Assembly: GCA_008973525.1 (NCBI GenBank)
Contig: WACJ01000127.1
Span: forward strand, 434,001 to 498,000
Direction of reading: 5' to 3'
DNA: 64,000 nt
DNA from: Stenopsyche tienmushanensis
Taxonomy: Eukaryota > Arthropoda > Insecta > Trichoptera > Stenopsychidae
The notes under the pieces were generated by a model. It was given only the letters and a program-made list of their open reading frames with translations, was not told the origin of the DNA and did not search any database. This document shows, one piece after another, positions 27,846-40,359 of this stretch. Numbering within the stretch: position 1 is the first letter of the stretch; each line of letters begins with the position of its first letter. Made by a program: the position numbers and the translations under genes.

Positions 27846-28130
27846 TCAGTTGAGGATCCCCATGCTCTTTTGTCTCAGGTGTGAAGTGATGAACCTATGT
27901 TTCATCCTGGATTGATGCAAAAACTTGGCCTTATTGCTGTGGAACATCGCCAAACACTCGATTGAAACATCATCACGACGCTGTTTTTGTTCCATTTTGA
28001 GCAAACGCCGCACCCATTCTGCGCACAGCTTTTTCATGTCCAAATTTTAAATCAATATTCGATGTACAGTATTTTTGAAAAGTCTACCATATCTTTTTTT
28101 AAAAATCAACAACCTCTATCTATACGTTAG
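27846..28130 (-). pseudogene. Mariner transposase fragment
   Basis: From 28,031 downwards the minus strand encodes MDMKKLCAEWVRRLLKMEQK, and then ECLAMFHSNKAKFL. This is the block of a mariner transposase just before the first catalytic Asp (family pattern: LCAKWVPR, then a Gln-Lys-rich turn, then MFQ-N-K-EFL). The catalytic portion is missing, so the fragment is truncated at its 3' side. Sequence upstream to about 28,130 may be the remains of its 5' half. It is different enough from the relic at 24063-25022 to belong to another mariner lineage. Confidence 0.7.
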
Positions 28131-29220
28131 ATCGGGTACTTTTGGGACTATCTTTGTATATTTTTTTTTAATCAAAAACTATTTGAGGCCTCCCAAAGTA
28201 TATGATCCCAAGACAAGCGCCTATTGCATTGCTATCAGTTCTAGTCAATAACAATTTTTTAAAAATTCAACAAGATGACGCTATGCCTCATTTTATAAAA
28301 TTAATATTGGTGAAATTTAGTATATATTTAGTAATTAATAAAATATGATAAAACTATTTTATAGATTTAAATTTTGTAAAAATAAGTCATTCATAGTAAT
28401 GACCTCCAATCCATAGACAATAGCATTGGGTGTAATGATGTCACCTTTGATGATAGAAGCCATAAATTTCGAAATAGATAAAGAAGCGTCTTGAGAAGAC
28501 ATCATTTCAATGTTTTAAAAGAAAACTGTCATAAAATGTCACCCGAACGACATGAAGCGATAAAATAATCAGTTTATATTAAGAATAGATCTAATATATT
28601 TAGTGGATCTCATCTACCCTCGATGGAGTTACATTTGAATTTTAAAAATATTCCTCAACAACAAAAATAACGACCTACATCAACATGACAGGTTATAATA
28701 AAATATGCTTTTTTATTACTCAAACAAACGCAAGGTTCAACATCATCCGATATTAACTATATTTATTTATCAAATACTCGGTATAGATTGACATCTAAAA
28801 ACAAATTTGAACAGCGTCGATCAGTATTGCCAGGGAATAAATATACTTTAACGATCATTTCGATGACCTTCCGTCTATGCAGGCAATTAGCATTACGTCA
28901 TTAACCTATTCATGTATATGCTCTTGAGATTAAATTGTTGTTATAAAATGTGTCAATGTCGCGTATTTTGCATGATTAAATTAATTGGAACGATATTTCA
29001 AAATATATATATGGCTATTTGTAATTTAATATTTTTTATATTTAAAATTTTATTTTTAAAAAAATAGCGTTATGGATCAAACATATTTTTAAATATTTTT
29101 TAATATCTAATGATGGCGTTTCGTTTTAAATAATTGATTGTTTGGATAAAAATAAATGTTGTGTTGGGCAGGTGTGTGGAAAAAATGACACATGGCATCC
29201 GAGGAGGATAATTGGTATTT
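28131..29220. other. Intergenic stretch upstream of the PHF14 gene
   Basis: No gene recognised. The sequence is very AT-rich and then becomes GC-richer from about 29,220, marking the PHF14 promoter. Confidence 0.5.
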
Positions 29221-29297
29221 GACAGTTGGCAACACTGGCGCATTTTCAGGTATCCGGCGAATCGTGCGCGGAGCTGTCAAACGGGCGTCCGGCGAGC
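29220..29297 (+). promoter_or_regulatory. PHF14 promoter-proximal region and 5' leader
   Basis: A rise in GC and CpG content begins here and continues through exons 1 and 2, directly upstream of the ATG at 29298. No TATA box is evident. The transcription start cannot be fixed from sequence alone. Confidence 0.45.
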
Positions 29298-32200
29298 ATG
29301 GGGACTGGTGAGTACGCGCTTTGATGACGTAAACAAGCGCCCAGGATGTAAATATACATAAACGATGGCGTTGGGACTTTGTAGTGGACCGCGGGGCGTC
29401 CAAACGACGGGTGCGAGCTGGGGGTGGAGCCGTGGGGGGCGCTGCAACGCTCCTCGGCTTAGGGCTCGACATCGACCTCGGAGAGAGCTCCGACGATTCT
29501 GACTTCCGCATCGAGGATCACCCCGAAGAAAGCGATGACTATTCCATCGATTCGGACGACAACGGTCAAGGTACTAGTCAATTTCATCCCCTAACTTTGA
29601 ACCTGCCATAATTGTGCTAGTAAGCTCATTCCAAACAATTCAACTGTCATACTATGAAATATGTACTAATTTGATTTCGATTCAATTCTGCAACACAGTT
29701 ATATATTCCCATACGAACTATTTCATCCAGATTACAAAAATCGATTAAAAGCTCTGTTTCTGAATGGAACTTCAATCCAAAAATACAGCACTTTAACAAC
29801 ATTCATACAAGAATTCATAAACACATTTTTTTACAAAATCCACCACAAATTAATATATTATACAAATCATTAATACGCGCGACCAAAATAACTGTGCAAA
29901 ACAAAAACAATTCTAATGATAGTATTTTTGCACGAGTCAAATACAATACAAATGTCTCGTTATCAACGTTTTATATTTGCATTGAAATGCACACAAGCAA
30001 CGTGTACATATTAATTCATCGTACCTATATTTAAATTTAGTTATAAAATAACATATGTACTACATGTAATTATTTTTTTTTCCCGTTAAAGCTATTCATT
30101 AAAATATCGTCACCTCAGGTCAATAGAGGTCAAATTCCAACAACGCGCTCTTGTTTTTTAAATATACTTACATTGTAATTCAGATTAGCCCAGTGGATTC
30201 TAAAATACAATCAATATCGATAAATTTACATTATCCAACAAAAATATTAAAAATTATATTATACAATGAAAAAATATTTCATATTCACGTGTGATTATTT
30301 ATTGTGTATTTTGTGATATTTTCATGTAAAGATGGCGAAAACGGTGAAGAAGACGGATCGGACGATTCGGAAGAATCATCGATTCTGACTAAGCTTGGCA
30401 ATGAAAACAAATCGGAGTTTAAAACATCTGCCATGACAATAAATGAGCTCTTGCAGAAGGCCAAACTTAATAACAGCGATCTTAAAGTATTCAATTAGTT
30501 TATTTTGAATCATGATGTTCAATATGTATATTTTTAAGGACGTTAATAGAGTTTTGTGTTTATTTCAGAGTGTAGCACCGGGATTGACCGACATGTTAAT
30601 ATGCGCCGGGTGTCTAGGATCTCGCAGTGATGATTCCAATGAAATAGTTGAATGTGATGGTTGCGGTGTGACTGTTCATGAAGGTATTCCTTTGGTCATT
30701 TCAAATCTACGCTCGAAAACTAAATTTGAATAAATCGATCAAATAAAACGGATGACGATCCTAATTATAAATTATAATTATAATGTTCATATGTGGGCAA
30801 AATAAAAGTCAATAGAATATTTATATTGACTAAATAATATTCTGTTAATGTTAATAAATTCATATATCTTATATAGGCTGCTACGGTGTTTCCGACGTGA
30901 CCAGTGAATCGAGTACAGTTAGTTCAGCTTCTACTGAGCCATGGTTTTGTGATGCCTGCAAAGCTGGTGTTACAAATCCGAGTTGTGAATTGTGTCCAAA
31001 TTCAGGCGGAATTTATAAAGAAACTGAAGTCGGTGCTTGGGTACATTTGGTTTGTGCGCTGTACGTTCCTGGAGTTGCTTTTTCAGAGGTTTGTTATTAC
31101 ATATTATATTTTTATGCAGTTTATTAATTAGATATATTTTGAAGCTTATTTATTCCATTTTTGAAGATAGTCTGGTTGAAAATGTCGTTTTTTTTAAATG
31201 AAAGAGTTAAATTCTATCAAAAAATGTATTAATTCATTTCATTGATAAAATGTATTCTCCTTCAGTAGATACAACATTTTCATAGCTATTTAAGAAAAAA
31301 AAATTCCAGATGAATAGAATTTAGTGGGTTTTGATATAAAATATTTTTATAAATAATGCTGCTTTGATCTAAATAATTGGTAGTTGGAAGGAGCATGTTT
31401 AAGGAGAATAAGGTGAATGTGGAATCGCTTGACAACCAAATTTCTTTAATTTGTTTTGTTATCTTTGATTTATGGGGTCGCACATTATCATGTTGCAAAA
31501 GAATGTTGTGTACTGGTACTCAATGTCGTTTTTAAATTTTCTAATTGTAAACTAATTTTTATAGAAACTCGTAAATGTTCATATTTACTATTCAATAAAA
31601 AAAATCGTATTCTAAAGAATCATTTAACCGTCATAAAATTTAAGTATAATTAACTGGAATCGCTATCGTCAGATAAGCTATTAAACTCTTTCAACAAAGA
31701 TAAGACGACTTTCTTCATGTTGTCTTGAGAACAGGCGTTTGTTTTGATAATTAAGATACTTGCATCATTCTTATCGTTGACAAATTTTGTTATTCCCCCT
31801 TGACTGTTCTGGAGTGGCGTCATTAGCCGAGTATCACCACTCTTTTGCAAAAATCTACTCCTACAGAAGTAAACTGGCAGGCTTGCACGATAACCCTATC
31901 CTTTTTTTTCCACAAATATTGTGTGCAATCAACAGTGTTAAGGTTCATTTATTGATCCTGGTTCATTATCAAGCTTGTTACATGCTGCGGTGGAGCTGAC
32001 AGAAAAGTGAATTTACATTAGAGTGTAGCGTGTATGTGTGAAAGGGTTAAATCCCGACACATATCGTGTGGTATCGACCTGTTTTATGGTTTCAATTTTT
32101 GTTTGTGAACCCTACTTTAGGATTGTCCGAGCTTGTCTACTAATTGTTGTATACTTTTTTTTGGATTTGATTTAATTTCAGCACGCAGGATACCGTCATT

Positions 32201-35200
32201 TACTTTCACTTTTCTCTTCCTTTGAACATTATTTTATTACTCGATGTTAGTCGAGTAATAAAATATGCAATATGTGTTGTCTAAACATTATCTGAGACAC
32301 AACCGATGGTCTGAACACAACTGAAAACGACATTTTCACCTGGACTATCTAATATGTAGCAATATACAACTTTTTATTTTAATTGTTTTTTGTTAGGTTG
32401 ACAAATTGTCTGGAGTCACGCTCTTTGAAATGGCATATAGCAGATGGGGAGCTCGAGCGTGTCAGCTGTGCGAAGATGATAGGTTTTCACGTACTGGTAT
32501 TTGTATCGGATGTGACGCTGGATTATGCAGGACGTATTTTCATGTTACATGGTAAAAATATAAACGACAAGCACACTATTGGCAAAATTTAAATAGAATT
32601 GCTATTAAAAAAAAGTGTTTTTTCTAGTGGTCAACGTGAAGGCTTATTGGCAGAAGCACATACTGAAGAAGTCGAACAAGCCGATCCATTCTATGCGCAT
32701 TGTAAACTCCACTCGGATAAAACACTTATAAAAAAACAGAAACGAAATTGGTTAGCCTTACAAATACGAACCGCTCAAAGGTAATTTGTCATTTTATTGC
32801 ACTTTTAAACTGCTCTCTATTGTACGGCAAATATTGTTTTTACTTTATTTAATAAAATAAGTGTGTAGAATATTTTCGTTATTAATTGCTAACACTGTTC
32901 AATTGATTTCGATTAGAAGGCAGGAGCTACAAGCAAACACAGATAGCGCAACTCAACTGAGAACACAGAGAAAATTAGAAAAATATAGGAAAAGATTTAT
33001 TGCTATGAAGGAGCTTAAAAATCCACCTTGGGGTATGCATTGACAAATTATTTCAATGATATACATAATATTATCAGGCATACTGATTTGCATTGTTTTT
33101 AAATTGCAGTGCCCACACAAAAGATGCCTAGACTGTTACCGACAAGTGCAACTGTATGTCGCAAACTGATGCACAAAGCAAAATTGATGGGAATCGATAC
33201 GGTAGCATTAGAAATGCAAGATTCTCAGGTATTAAGCGAATTTATCATTTTTTTATAAACATATTGATGTTGTTACAATGTGATTTTTTTCCCAGCTTGC
33301 GGCGTTAACAGACGTTAGAAAGAAATGGCATATACCGCCTGCTTTTAGTGTTGAATTTATTGGATATTACTTAGAAAGAAATAATAGACTGGACACGATG
33401 AAACATTCATTACAAAAATTGGTTGATGCCAATGCGGATTTATTGGAACAACAAAAAGAACTCCGAGAGGAATATGAATCTGTAAGTATATTTCATCCGA
33501 TATGTGATTTTACATCTGTCCAATTAATAAGTTAATTTGTTATGAAAATTTAGAATAATCTCATCATAAATTCCCGTTAAAATACTTGATAGAATTTGTA
33601 TCTTTCAATACAATTTATAAATTGACAATTTAAATTTTTCAGGCAACTAAAGAAAATGGTGACGCTGGAAAAGAGTTAATAACAATGAAGCAAAATGTAA
33701 GCAAATTACATGATTTCATTGCAGCAATCTGTCCGAATAAGGATATGCCGGATGTAGAAGCAATCGCTCTTGTTTCTCTGCCTCCTTTACCTGCAGCTGG
33801 ATCTAGAAGGTTTGTAAATGCTTTATTAAATGTTTTCAAAATGCAAATTTTCTTACAGGAAAATTTCATACATGTTTTTTATTATCAAAAATATCGATTT
33901 ATTTATGCAACTGGTAAGGTGTTGGTTTCGTAAGCCGGTTGCGAATTTTAACATATTCGTATTATAGTTGGCACCCCACATTTAAATATGCAAATGTTTA
34001 TGTAATAAGGCATATTTTTAACACAATAGGTTTTTCACAATATCAATTGCTAACCCAATTCATCGCTGCGTATTAATTTGTAGTTTACACGTGACAGAGA
34101 ATTTTTGTAGTTAGCGATGTGTAATCTTTTGTTCGTAGAAATCTTAGTTTTTTTTTTTTACAATATTTTTTATCATTTAGTAGGTAAAATTCAAATATAT
34201 TTCAAAATTCACTTTTACAGGCCTTTAGCTGTGCCAACAGCAGCAGCACTTAAAATGGGTGTCGGCTTTCCGTTAAATTCTAATCCAGAAGATCATATAG
34301 GGAAAGTTCTTTCGACATCGAGACAAGGTAAAGCTTTTTGTTATACATCTTCTATTTTCTTCTCTCTTGGGGGTCGACGATGCAATACTATTTTCTTTAT
34401 ATAGTAGTAGTTATATTTAAAACAAAAATACAGTTTCATATTTTCATTTTCAGCTAACAGTACAGATACTGTTATTTCTCTAAATAATGAATGCGGTATC
34501 TGTAGGCTAAAAACTGATCAACATTTATTAGCCAAATGCGATACTTGCCATTTATATTATCATCTTGGCTGCTTGAAACCACCACTTACCAGATTGCCTA
34601 AAAAATCTAAATTATATGGATGGTACATCATTTTGTGTTTATTTCTTTTTGAAAATCTTGATTTAATTCGTATTTCTCATATATTTATTTTTTTAGGCAA
34701 TGCTCTGAATGTGATAAAAGTTCTGAGTCTGAAGCGGATATGTTGGAACATAAGATTGCTCGAAGATCAAGGACACGTTATAGTAAAGACGGTTCAATAA
34801 TACCAGCGTTGAATCATTCCCTCGATAGTAATCAAATTGAAAGTAAAAGTGATTCCAAGACTTTAAAAATACTTCCAGTAAAATCAGGATCTGATAATAT
34901 TGCTTCTCTTAAAGTTACCATTAAGCCAATAGAACCTCCACCGCCGCCGCCCCCACAAGATCCTTTAGCTGTATATACAATGTTAGATCATTTACCAGAA
35001 GATCACATAGCTGAGTCAACAATTTTAAATTGCACCATTAACAAAACACCTTATAGAAAAGAAAAGAAATCAAGAAAAACTAAACAAAAACAAGGTCTTG
35101 GATATACGTCGAGTTCTGCTAGTGATTCCATAAACAATACACCTTCTAAAAAATCAAGAAAGAGGAGTTTTACATCGCCAGCTCTAACAAATACGCCTCT

Positions 35201-38200
35201 CATGTCTATCACGCCGATCGTTGCCGAGAGCCCGCATGAGTCACCGTCACAAATGGATTGTTCAAACATGTCAACGATGAATCTACAAATGAACACGAAA
35301 ATCATAACAGCAAACGATACATCTTTCCTCTCGCCAAATTCAACATTCACCACTCTCTTATCCAGTACTACAAATCCAACAAATGATATGAACGAAGATG
35401 TAACCGAAGAAGTTAACCCTCTGATAATTACTAGTCAAGATGAACAATTATCATATAAATCGAATAGGAAACGACGCAAAGAAAAACATCGATCGAGATA
35501 CTCTCCAGATCTAATGAGGTCTTCCAAAGGTCACAAACATAAACGCAAAAAGAGATCGCTTTCAATAGAAGCTCCCGATGTACCGCATCCTAGAATAACT
35601 ATTAAAGTAATTTCAAAAAAATATTTTTTACCGGGATGAATTCGCTTAATTACTTTATTAACCATAACAAATATTTTTAGATTAAACCTATTCCGAAACC
35701 GGCTGGATCAGTCGATCCACAACTGTTTTATGTCCCCACTGATAGTAATGATGGGCCCCCGCCTGCATTATTAAAAAAACAAGCAAAAGTAATACAACTT
35801 ATACCATATTTTAAATTGATCCTTATTCATTTTAATAGCATTAAATACTATTGTACTGCATTTCAGCATCGACATCAAGATGAAATCGTTACAGTATTTG
35901 AATCGCCACCAGTATTACCCGTAAGTATAAAATGTATTGTTTTTTGGGTGGTAATGATTATGTCTAATTTATTGGGCTTTATATTTCTTCACTTGTCAGG
36001 GTTTCTAAATTAAGCAATGTCGATCTTGTTGAGAGTAATTTTCAATGTGTATTCTCGATTTACAGCCTGCTATTAAGGATGATACGCCAAAAACTGGGTC
36101 ATCCACGCGTAAAAAGAAGGTATTCATACACTGCGACTGCCTCTATTTGCATTTGAGAATAATTTTGTACATTAGAATTGAATGAAAATTTCCTCTATGA
36201 ACAAATCCCGTCCAAATTGCATGTTTTTCTGTGTTCTAGTTTAAATGTCGAGTAATGTATCAATTTTATTATTGATATAAGTGAAATACATTATTTTGTA
36301 TTGGTACAACTTTAAATAATTTGTAGTCGATATTGTTTTTTTTTTTCTTTCTATAATACTTTGGTGGTTGTATAGTATTTTATATCACTATTCTCGAAGT
36401 TGAAATCTTATGGTCAACTTGCTATTTACTTGCATGACATCATTTTGTGTTCTTATATTCACCGTTTTCAATTTATGTTTTGTCGTTTTCCTGTTTGATG
36501 TAATTTAGTTCATTAATCATAATTATATGATTAACGAGTAGATTTTAATCAAGATATGCACAAATTTAACTTTTCTCTATTCGTCTTTTAGCTTTTTAAA
36601 TACGTTAGAAAATATTGAACTATTAAAATAGTCGATTATCAATAAAGATAAAGCTTTATTATTCTATTATCTTATGTGCATTTAAATTGAACTTTATTTT
36701 TGTTAGGTGTGTGAATAAGTTCTTGCCATTTCACCATCGAATAGTATTTTAACAATTGTGTGGGTATAGCTTAAATGGTGACGCATTTTGTGCCAAGTAA
36801 AGCATATTTGCAGGGAATTTTATTGCAATAATTTATTCTCTTCTCTTAATCTTAGTGGAGACCTATGATAATCATGCTCTGACAAAAATAGTAATCTTGA
36901 TGAGAACCCAGTGTACCGCGGGTGGACCAAAAAAATTTGAGGACAAAGAATTGGAAACATTGCTTGATGAAGATCCATTCTACCACATAGCGCACATTGT
37001 GTTTTTGCACCACGCATTCTATGTCCTAGCATCCGTTAACATTGAAGATACCACGTTGCAAGGGGAGAGCGAGCTGATTCCCAGCTCCTCCTGTAGGATG
37101 TCCCTTTCGGTGCTCCATGCTGGGCAGATAAATGTCATGTGTGTAGCGTCGTTGTACTCCGCTCCGCAGTGGTGGCACTCCGGGCCAGTCTCTGCCTATT
37201 TTGTGTAGGTAGTTAACAAAAGAGCCGTGCCTGGTGAGGCCGTGTCTGGCTACCCAGGTTCGGTATTAGCTTGTGCGTCCACTGACCTTTAGCGGAGTTG
37301 TCCCATCGAGACTGTCACGCCGCCATGGTGCTTTGCTTAGTGTTATTCTTGTCTTCGCCTTCGCTGAGTGCACTACCTCATTGTAAAGTCGCCTCCTGTT
37401 TGTTTTTGGGCCAACAATGTTGGGCATCAACCTGGCCAGATTGCTGGCTGCCTTCGTTGCAACCTTCTCCGTGTGGGTGACAAATTGTAGCTTGTCATCA
37501 ATTTCCGCCCCCAAATACCAAATGGATCTTGAGTATTTAATCTCGCAACCTCCGATCCTCGGGGGTGGAGACGCTAGCTTCCTGCCTCTTGTGAAAAAGA
37601 GAGCCTCCGTTTTTTGGACAGTGAGCTCCAAACCAGCTCCTGTCAGCCACTTCTTGGCCTTTCTCAGCACATCCTCGCAGGTCGTTCACAGGATCTCCGT
37701 GGATTTGGCTGTGACTAGGATGGCAACGTCATCAGCGAAGGCGACCATTGGCGACCAAAGGTTTCTTACTTCATATTGTCACTGACAATGAAAAGTGGAT
37801 ATACTGTGATAATCCCAAGCAAAACACCAAAGTGGAATATCCATAGTTCCAAGCTCATGCTCTGTATTTGATAAGATTAGCTGGGTGTAGTGTATTATGA
37901 ACTGATCCAACTCAACCAAATCATCACGGGAAATCACTACCGAAAGCAATTAATGTGTTCGAGCCGAGCATTAAAGGAAAAGTGAGCACAATATGTCCAA
38001 AGATACAACAAGGGGATTTTACAGCATGACAATGCTAGGCCGCATGTCGCATCAGCGGTCAACACCTACCTGGAAATGATGAAATGGGAAGTTGTACCCC
38101 ACCCACCGTACTCTCCCGATATTGCTCCATCTGATTACCACATTTCCAATCGATGACTCGTGGCCTAGCTGAGTAGCACTTCACTTCTTATGAGGATACC

Positions 38201-38942
38201 AAAAAATGTGTTGATTCTCGAATAGCCTCAAAAGACGTGTCGTTTTTTCGATGTAGAATTCAAATGCGGCCAGAAAAATGAGCAAAAATAGTGTCTGGCA
38301 ATGGGCAAAACTTTAATTGATCTGCTTTTTTAAATACAAGATTTATTTTTATGAAAAACGGCAGGAACTTATTCACACACCCAATGTATGCATTGTAAAT
38401 GTAGCTTTGCTGCCTGTTGTTTTGGAAACATTTTTGCGTATTCTATTTTAAACTATTAAATTTGGCATTTAAATTTTATTGTGTATTTTAAGATATGGGA
38501 AAATCGCGTGTCAAATGAGCCGTCAGTTAATCGGCGCAGTGCATCGTCTAATGCAACTCCGAATCTTTCCAATTCAGATTTGACGCAGTGTGATGTATGC
38601 ACACAGCCAGGAACGAATCTTAATCTTGTCAGGTATTATGATGTTTTTATATCAATTATTCAACATAAATTTGTTAAAATGTCTTAAGGAAGATCTTAAA
38701 ATGATTATTTTTATTTTTTTTAATTTAGATGTGATGAATGTGCGAAGCGATATCACTTTACCTGCTTAGAACCCCCTCTCAATAAAAATCCGAAGAAACG
38801 CGGCTACTCCTGGCACTGTGCAGATTGTGATCCAACGGTTACTATCCAACTAGAATTTATAGATTTCAGTTGAGTAATGTCTCATTATTTGTGTACTTAT
38901 ATTTGCGTGTATATTTTATTTTAGGAAACTGACTCCAGCTGA
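29298..38942 (+). CDS. PHF14: PHF14 homologue, multi-PHD-finger chromatin reader (20 exons, about 1080 aa)
   Basis: Nuclear histone-reading protein. Exons read as 29298-29307, 29385-29570, 30332-30486, 30569-30683, 30877-31088, 32397-32551, 32628-32780, 32917-33032, 33110-33228, 33296-33481, 33643-33809, 34221-34327, 34454-34622, 34697-35606, 35681-35788, 35867-35920, 36066-36119, 38493-38632, 38729-38837 and 38925-38942; phases agree throughout. Seen: an acidic Ser/Asp N-terminus; PHD1 from Cys129 (CAGC, CDGC), merging with an extended PHD/zinc knuckle to about residue 300 (CDACKAG, WVHLVCALYVPGVAF, CQLC, FHVTC); a coiled coil at about 430-500; PHD2 at about 574-625 (CGIC, CDTCHLYYHLGCLKPPL); a long basic Ser/Pro-rich exon 14; PHD3 at about 1025-1073 (CDVC, CDECAKRYHFTCLEPPL). 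This order is diagnostic of PHF14. The ATG at 29298 is in a 10-nt coding exon spliced to a TGGACCGC start, giving MGTVDRGASKRR. The last splice (weak donor GTTACT) is uncertain: reading through ends at 38873 instead. Confidence 0.92.
31286..31500 (-). pseudogene. Mariner transposase fragment in PHF14 intron 5
   Basis: The minus strand begins MQHDNVRPHKSKITKQIKE and, after a frameshift, continues with a PHSPYSP and NYQLFRS-like stretch. Together these are the second and third catalytic blocks of a mariner transposase (usual form QHDNARPH, then PPYSPD and DYHLF). Only about 70 codons survive. The remaining 0.9 kb of this intron, to 32,396, holds a minus-strand open frame (31650-31850) of unknown family and an AAAGGGTTAA at 32046-32055 that may be a piggyBac-type terminus. 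Confidence 0.65.
36703..38384 (+). mobile_element. Mariner element in PHF14 intron 17, interrupted by a retrotransposon
   Basis: Inverted ends match closely: GGTGTGTGAATAAGTTCTTG from 36,706 on the plus strand, and GGTGTGTGAATAAGTTCCTG read on the minus strand from 38,381 inward. Between them lie pieces of a mariner transposase in the plus direction: the GGPKKFEDKELETLLDEDP block near 36,920-36,980, the IVTDNEKWIYCDNPK block near 37,780, and near 38,020-38,145 HDNARPHVASAV and HPPYSPDIAPSDYH. The first catalytic Asp is replaced (TDNEKW in place of TGDEKW) and there are frameshifts and stops, so it is inactive. About 75 codons of mariner are missing at the insertion site of the nested element. 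The exact target duplication is ambiguous because the dinucleotides bordering the ends have mutated. Confidence 0.85.
36985..37765 (-). mobile_element. Non-LTR retrotransposon fragment nested in the mariner
   Basis: Read on the minus strand, a reverse transcriptase catalytic box FADD is encoded at 37728-37739 (context MVAFADDVAILVTAKS). It is followed by KKWLTGAGLELTVQKTEALF and the YLGAEIDDKLQF block. Near the 3' side is a CCHC-type knuckle (ECHHCGAEYNDATH, then CPAW). This order is seen in R1/Jockey-group elements that lack a downstream RNase H. The 5' part of the ORF is absent, as expected from 5' truncation on insertion, and there are at least two stops. It is younger than, and inserted antisense into, the mariner. 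Confidence 0.8.
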
Positions 38943-39014
38943 AAATGGACCTGATTAATTCTCAAATAGATGCATTAAAATTTGTAAAGTATAGCATATT
39001 TGTAAATATTTATT

Positions 39015-39020
39015 AATAAA
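39015..39020 (+). terminator. Candidate PHF14 polyadenylation signal
   Basis: AATAAA about 75 nt after the proposed stop codon, the first such hexamer downstream of the gene. The surrounding AT-richness makes chance hits common. Confidence 0.45.
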
Positions 39021-39361
39021 TATTTGTATATTTTTTTACTATTTATTTCCTCTGAAAATTTTTCAAACTTTCATAAATGTGGATGTAACTACTTATCGAA
39101 TAAAAAAATAATAATTGCCAAGTAACGATAAGATTGAAAACTTTTTAGATCATTAAATATATTAAAAAACCAAACTCACATAATTGATCCATCATTTTAA
39201 AGCGATATGATAATATCTTTGTGACGATGCATATTATTATTAATCACTATTATTTTACATTGCTATAAGACGAAAGTGCAAATAAATACTAACCAAATCA
39301 TGGACTAATTGGCCGTAATTCTAAGTTTTATTAAATAAATATTTTAAAGCTTTAGTGCAGC

Positions 39362-39727
39362 CACAAACAATTTACTACAGAATTAAGACTTCTTCAATAC
39401 ACATTCATAGGAAAGACGTACATCTATCTCATCTTGTCTGTATAATACATTTGCCTCGTTTTCTCAATATTGAAGGTAGCATGACTTCCGAATTTTATTT
39501 AGACCGCTCACCCGGCAGTTCACCTAGATGAACGTCTCTATAAGTGTGTAGATTTGTAAAAACTGAGCAGTCTTCCTCGCAAGACAGTGAAAAGCTACTC
39601 AAGATGACTTTTTTGATTTTACTGAAAATAAGCGCTCCAGAGTAGAATGCCCAATCTTTCCTTGCAGAAATGTTGCCGGATTAAAGTGAAATTCTACAAG
39701 TGCATCTCGGATTTGTCTACACCAAAT
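39362..39727 (-). mobile_element. Copy of the long tRNA-SINE body (no head)
   Basis: Aligns collinearly by eye with the plus-strand text of 54965-55380. Shared blocks are an ACTGCAGAAYTAWG-like start, CTCRATATTGAAGGTAGCAT, the GACAGTGAAAARCTACTC block, TTTTGATTTTACTG and ATCTCGGATTTG. It has an internal deletion of about 40 bp relative to that copy and lacks the tRNA-like head. The element reads on the minus strand. Confidence 0.7.
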
Positions 39728-40359
39728 TAACCAAACTAATTTTATATTAGAGTAGTTTCCAAAGTAATAATATACATTTATATTATTTAGCTATAATGAT
39801 GAGTAAACCTATTCATTAAAAGTAAACAATGAATAAAATATAATACAATATAAGCTTAAATTAATAAACATTGAATATCGTAATAATTAATTCAGATGTA
39901 ATATTTTCTGTTGAATCTGAAATAATATTCATTACAAATAACGTAATCAACGAATCTCTTTAATATAAATTTTGTTTAAATAAAATAAAAGGGTTAACAT
40001 TGTTATTTAAATTGAATTTAATGATTTAGTATTTTTTAATAGTGGAGTAATGAAATTTAAATGGCTGAAGAAATAAGAATATTATCATTTCCTTAGGGAA
40101 TATTAAAATATATTGTTTTGAAAAATATAAACGGCTAAAAAAATTCAGTATTAATAATTATCAAACAAACTATAATATGACATTAAAAATGCAATAATTG
40201 GTGTTAAAAATATTGATGAAAAAAATTCTGTAAAAATAATTTAATGAGATGTTTTTATATTTTTTTTTGTATATTTTATTAAAGATGAGATTTAAATAGC
40301 GATTTTGTGAAAATAACAAAATTACAATCGAAGCTTAGTTTGTAAACTAATTTCCGTTA
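39728..40359. other. Intergenic AT-rich stretch
   Basis: Nothing recognisable. An AAAAGGGTTAA at about 39,988 resembles the ends of the TTAA elements further right, but no partner was found. Confidence 0.4.

Noticed and set aside
29384..29386. GTG as the PHF14 start codon
   Set aside because: A spliced upstream ATG at 29298 restores a normal start with consensus-like splice sites.
35051..35353. Minus-strand 100-aa open frame
   Set aside because: It lies antisense to the large PHF14 exon 14, which is in frame with its neighbours; a shadow.
36855..37208. A plus-strand gene of 117 aa
   Set aside because: The first part is mariner transposase; the rest is antisense to the nested retrotransposon knuckle region.
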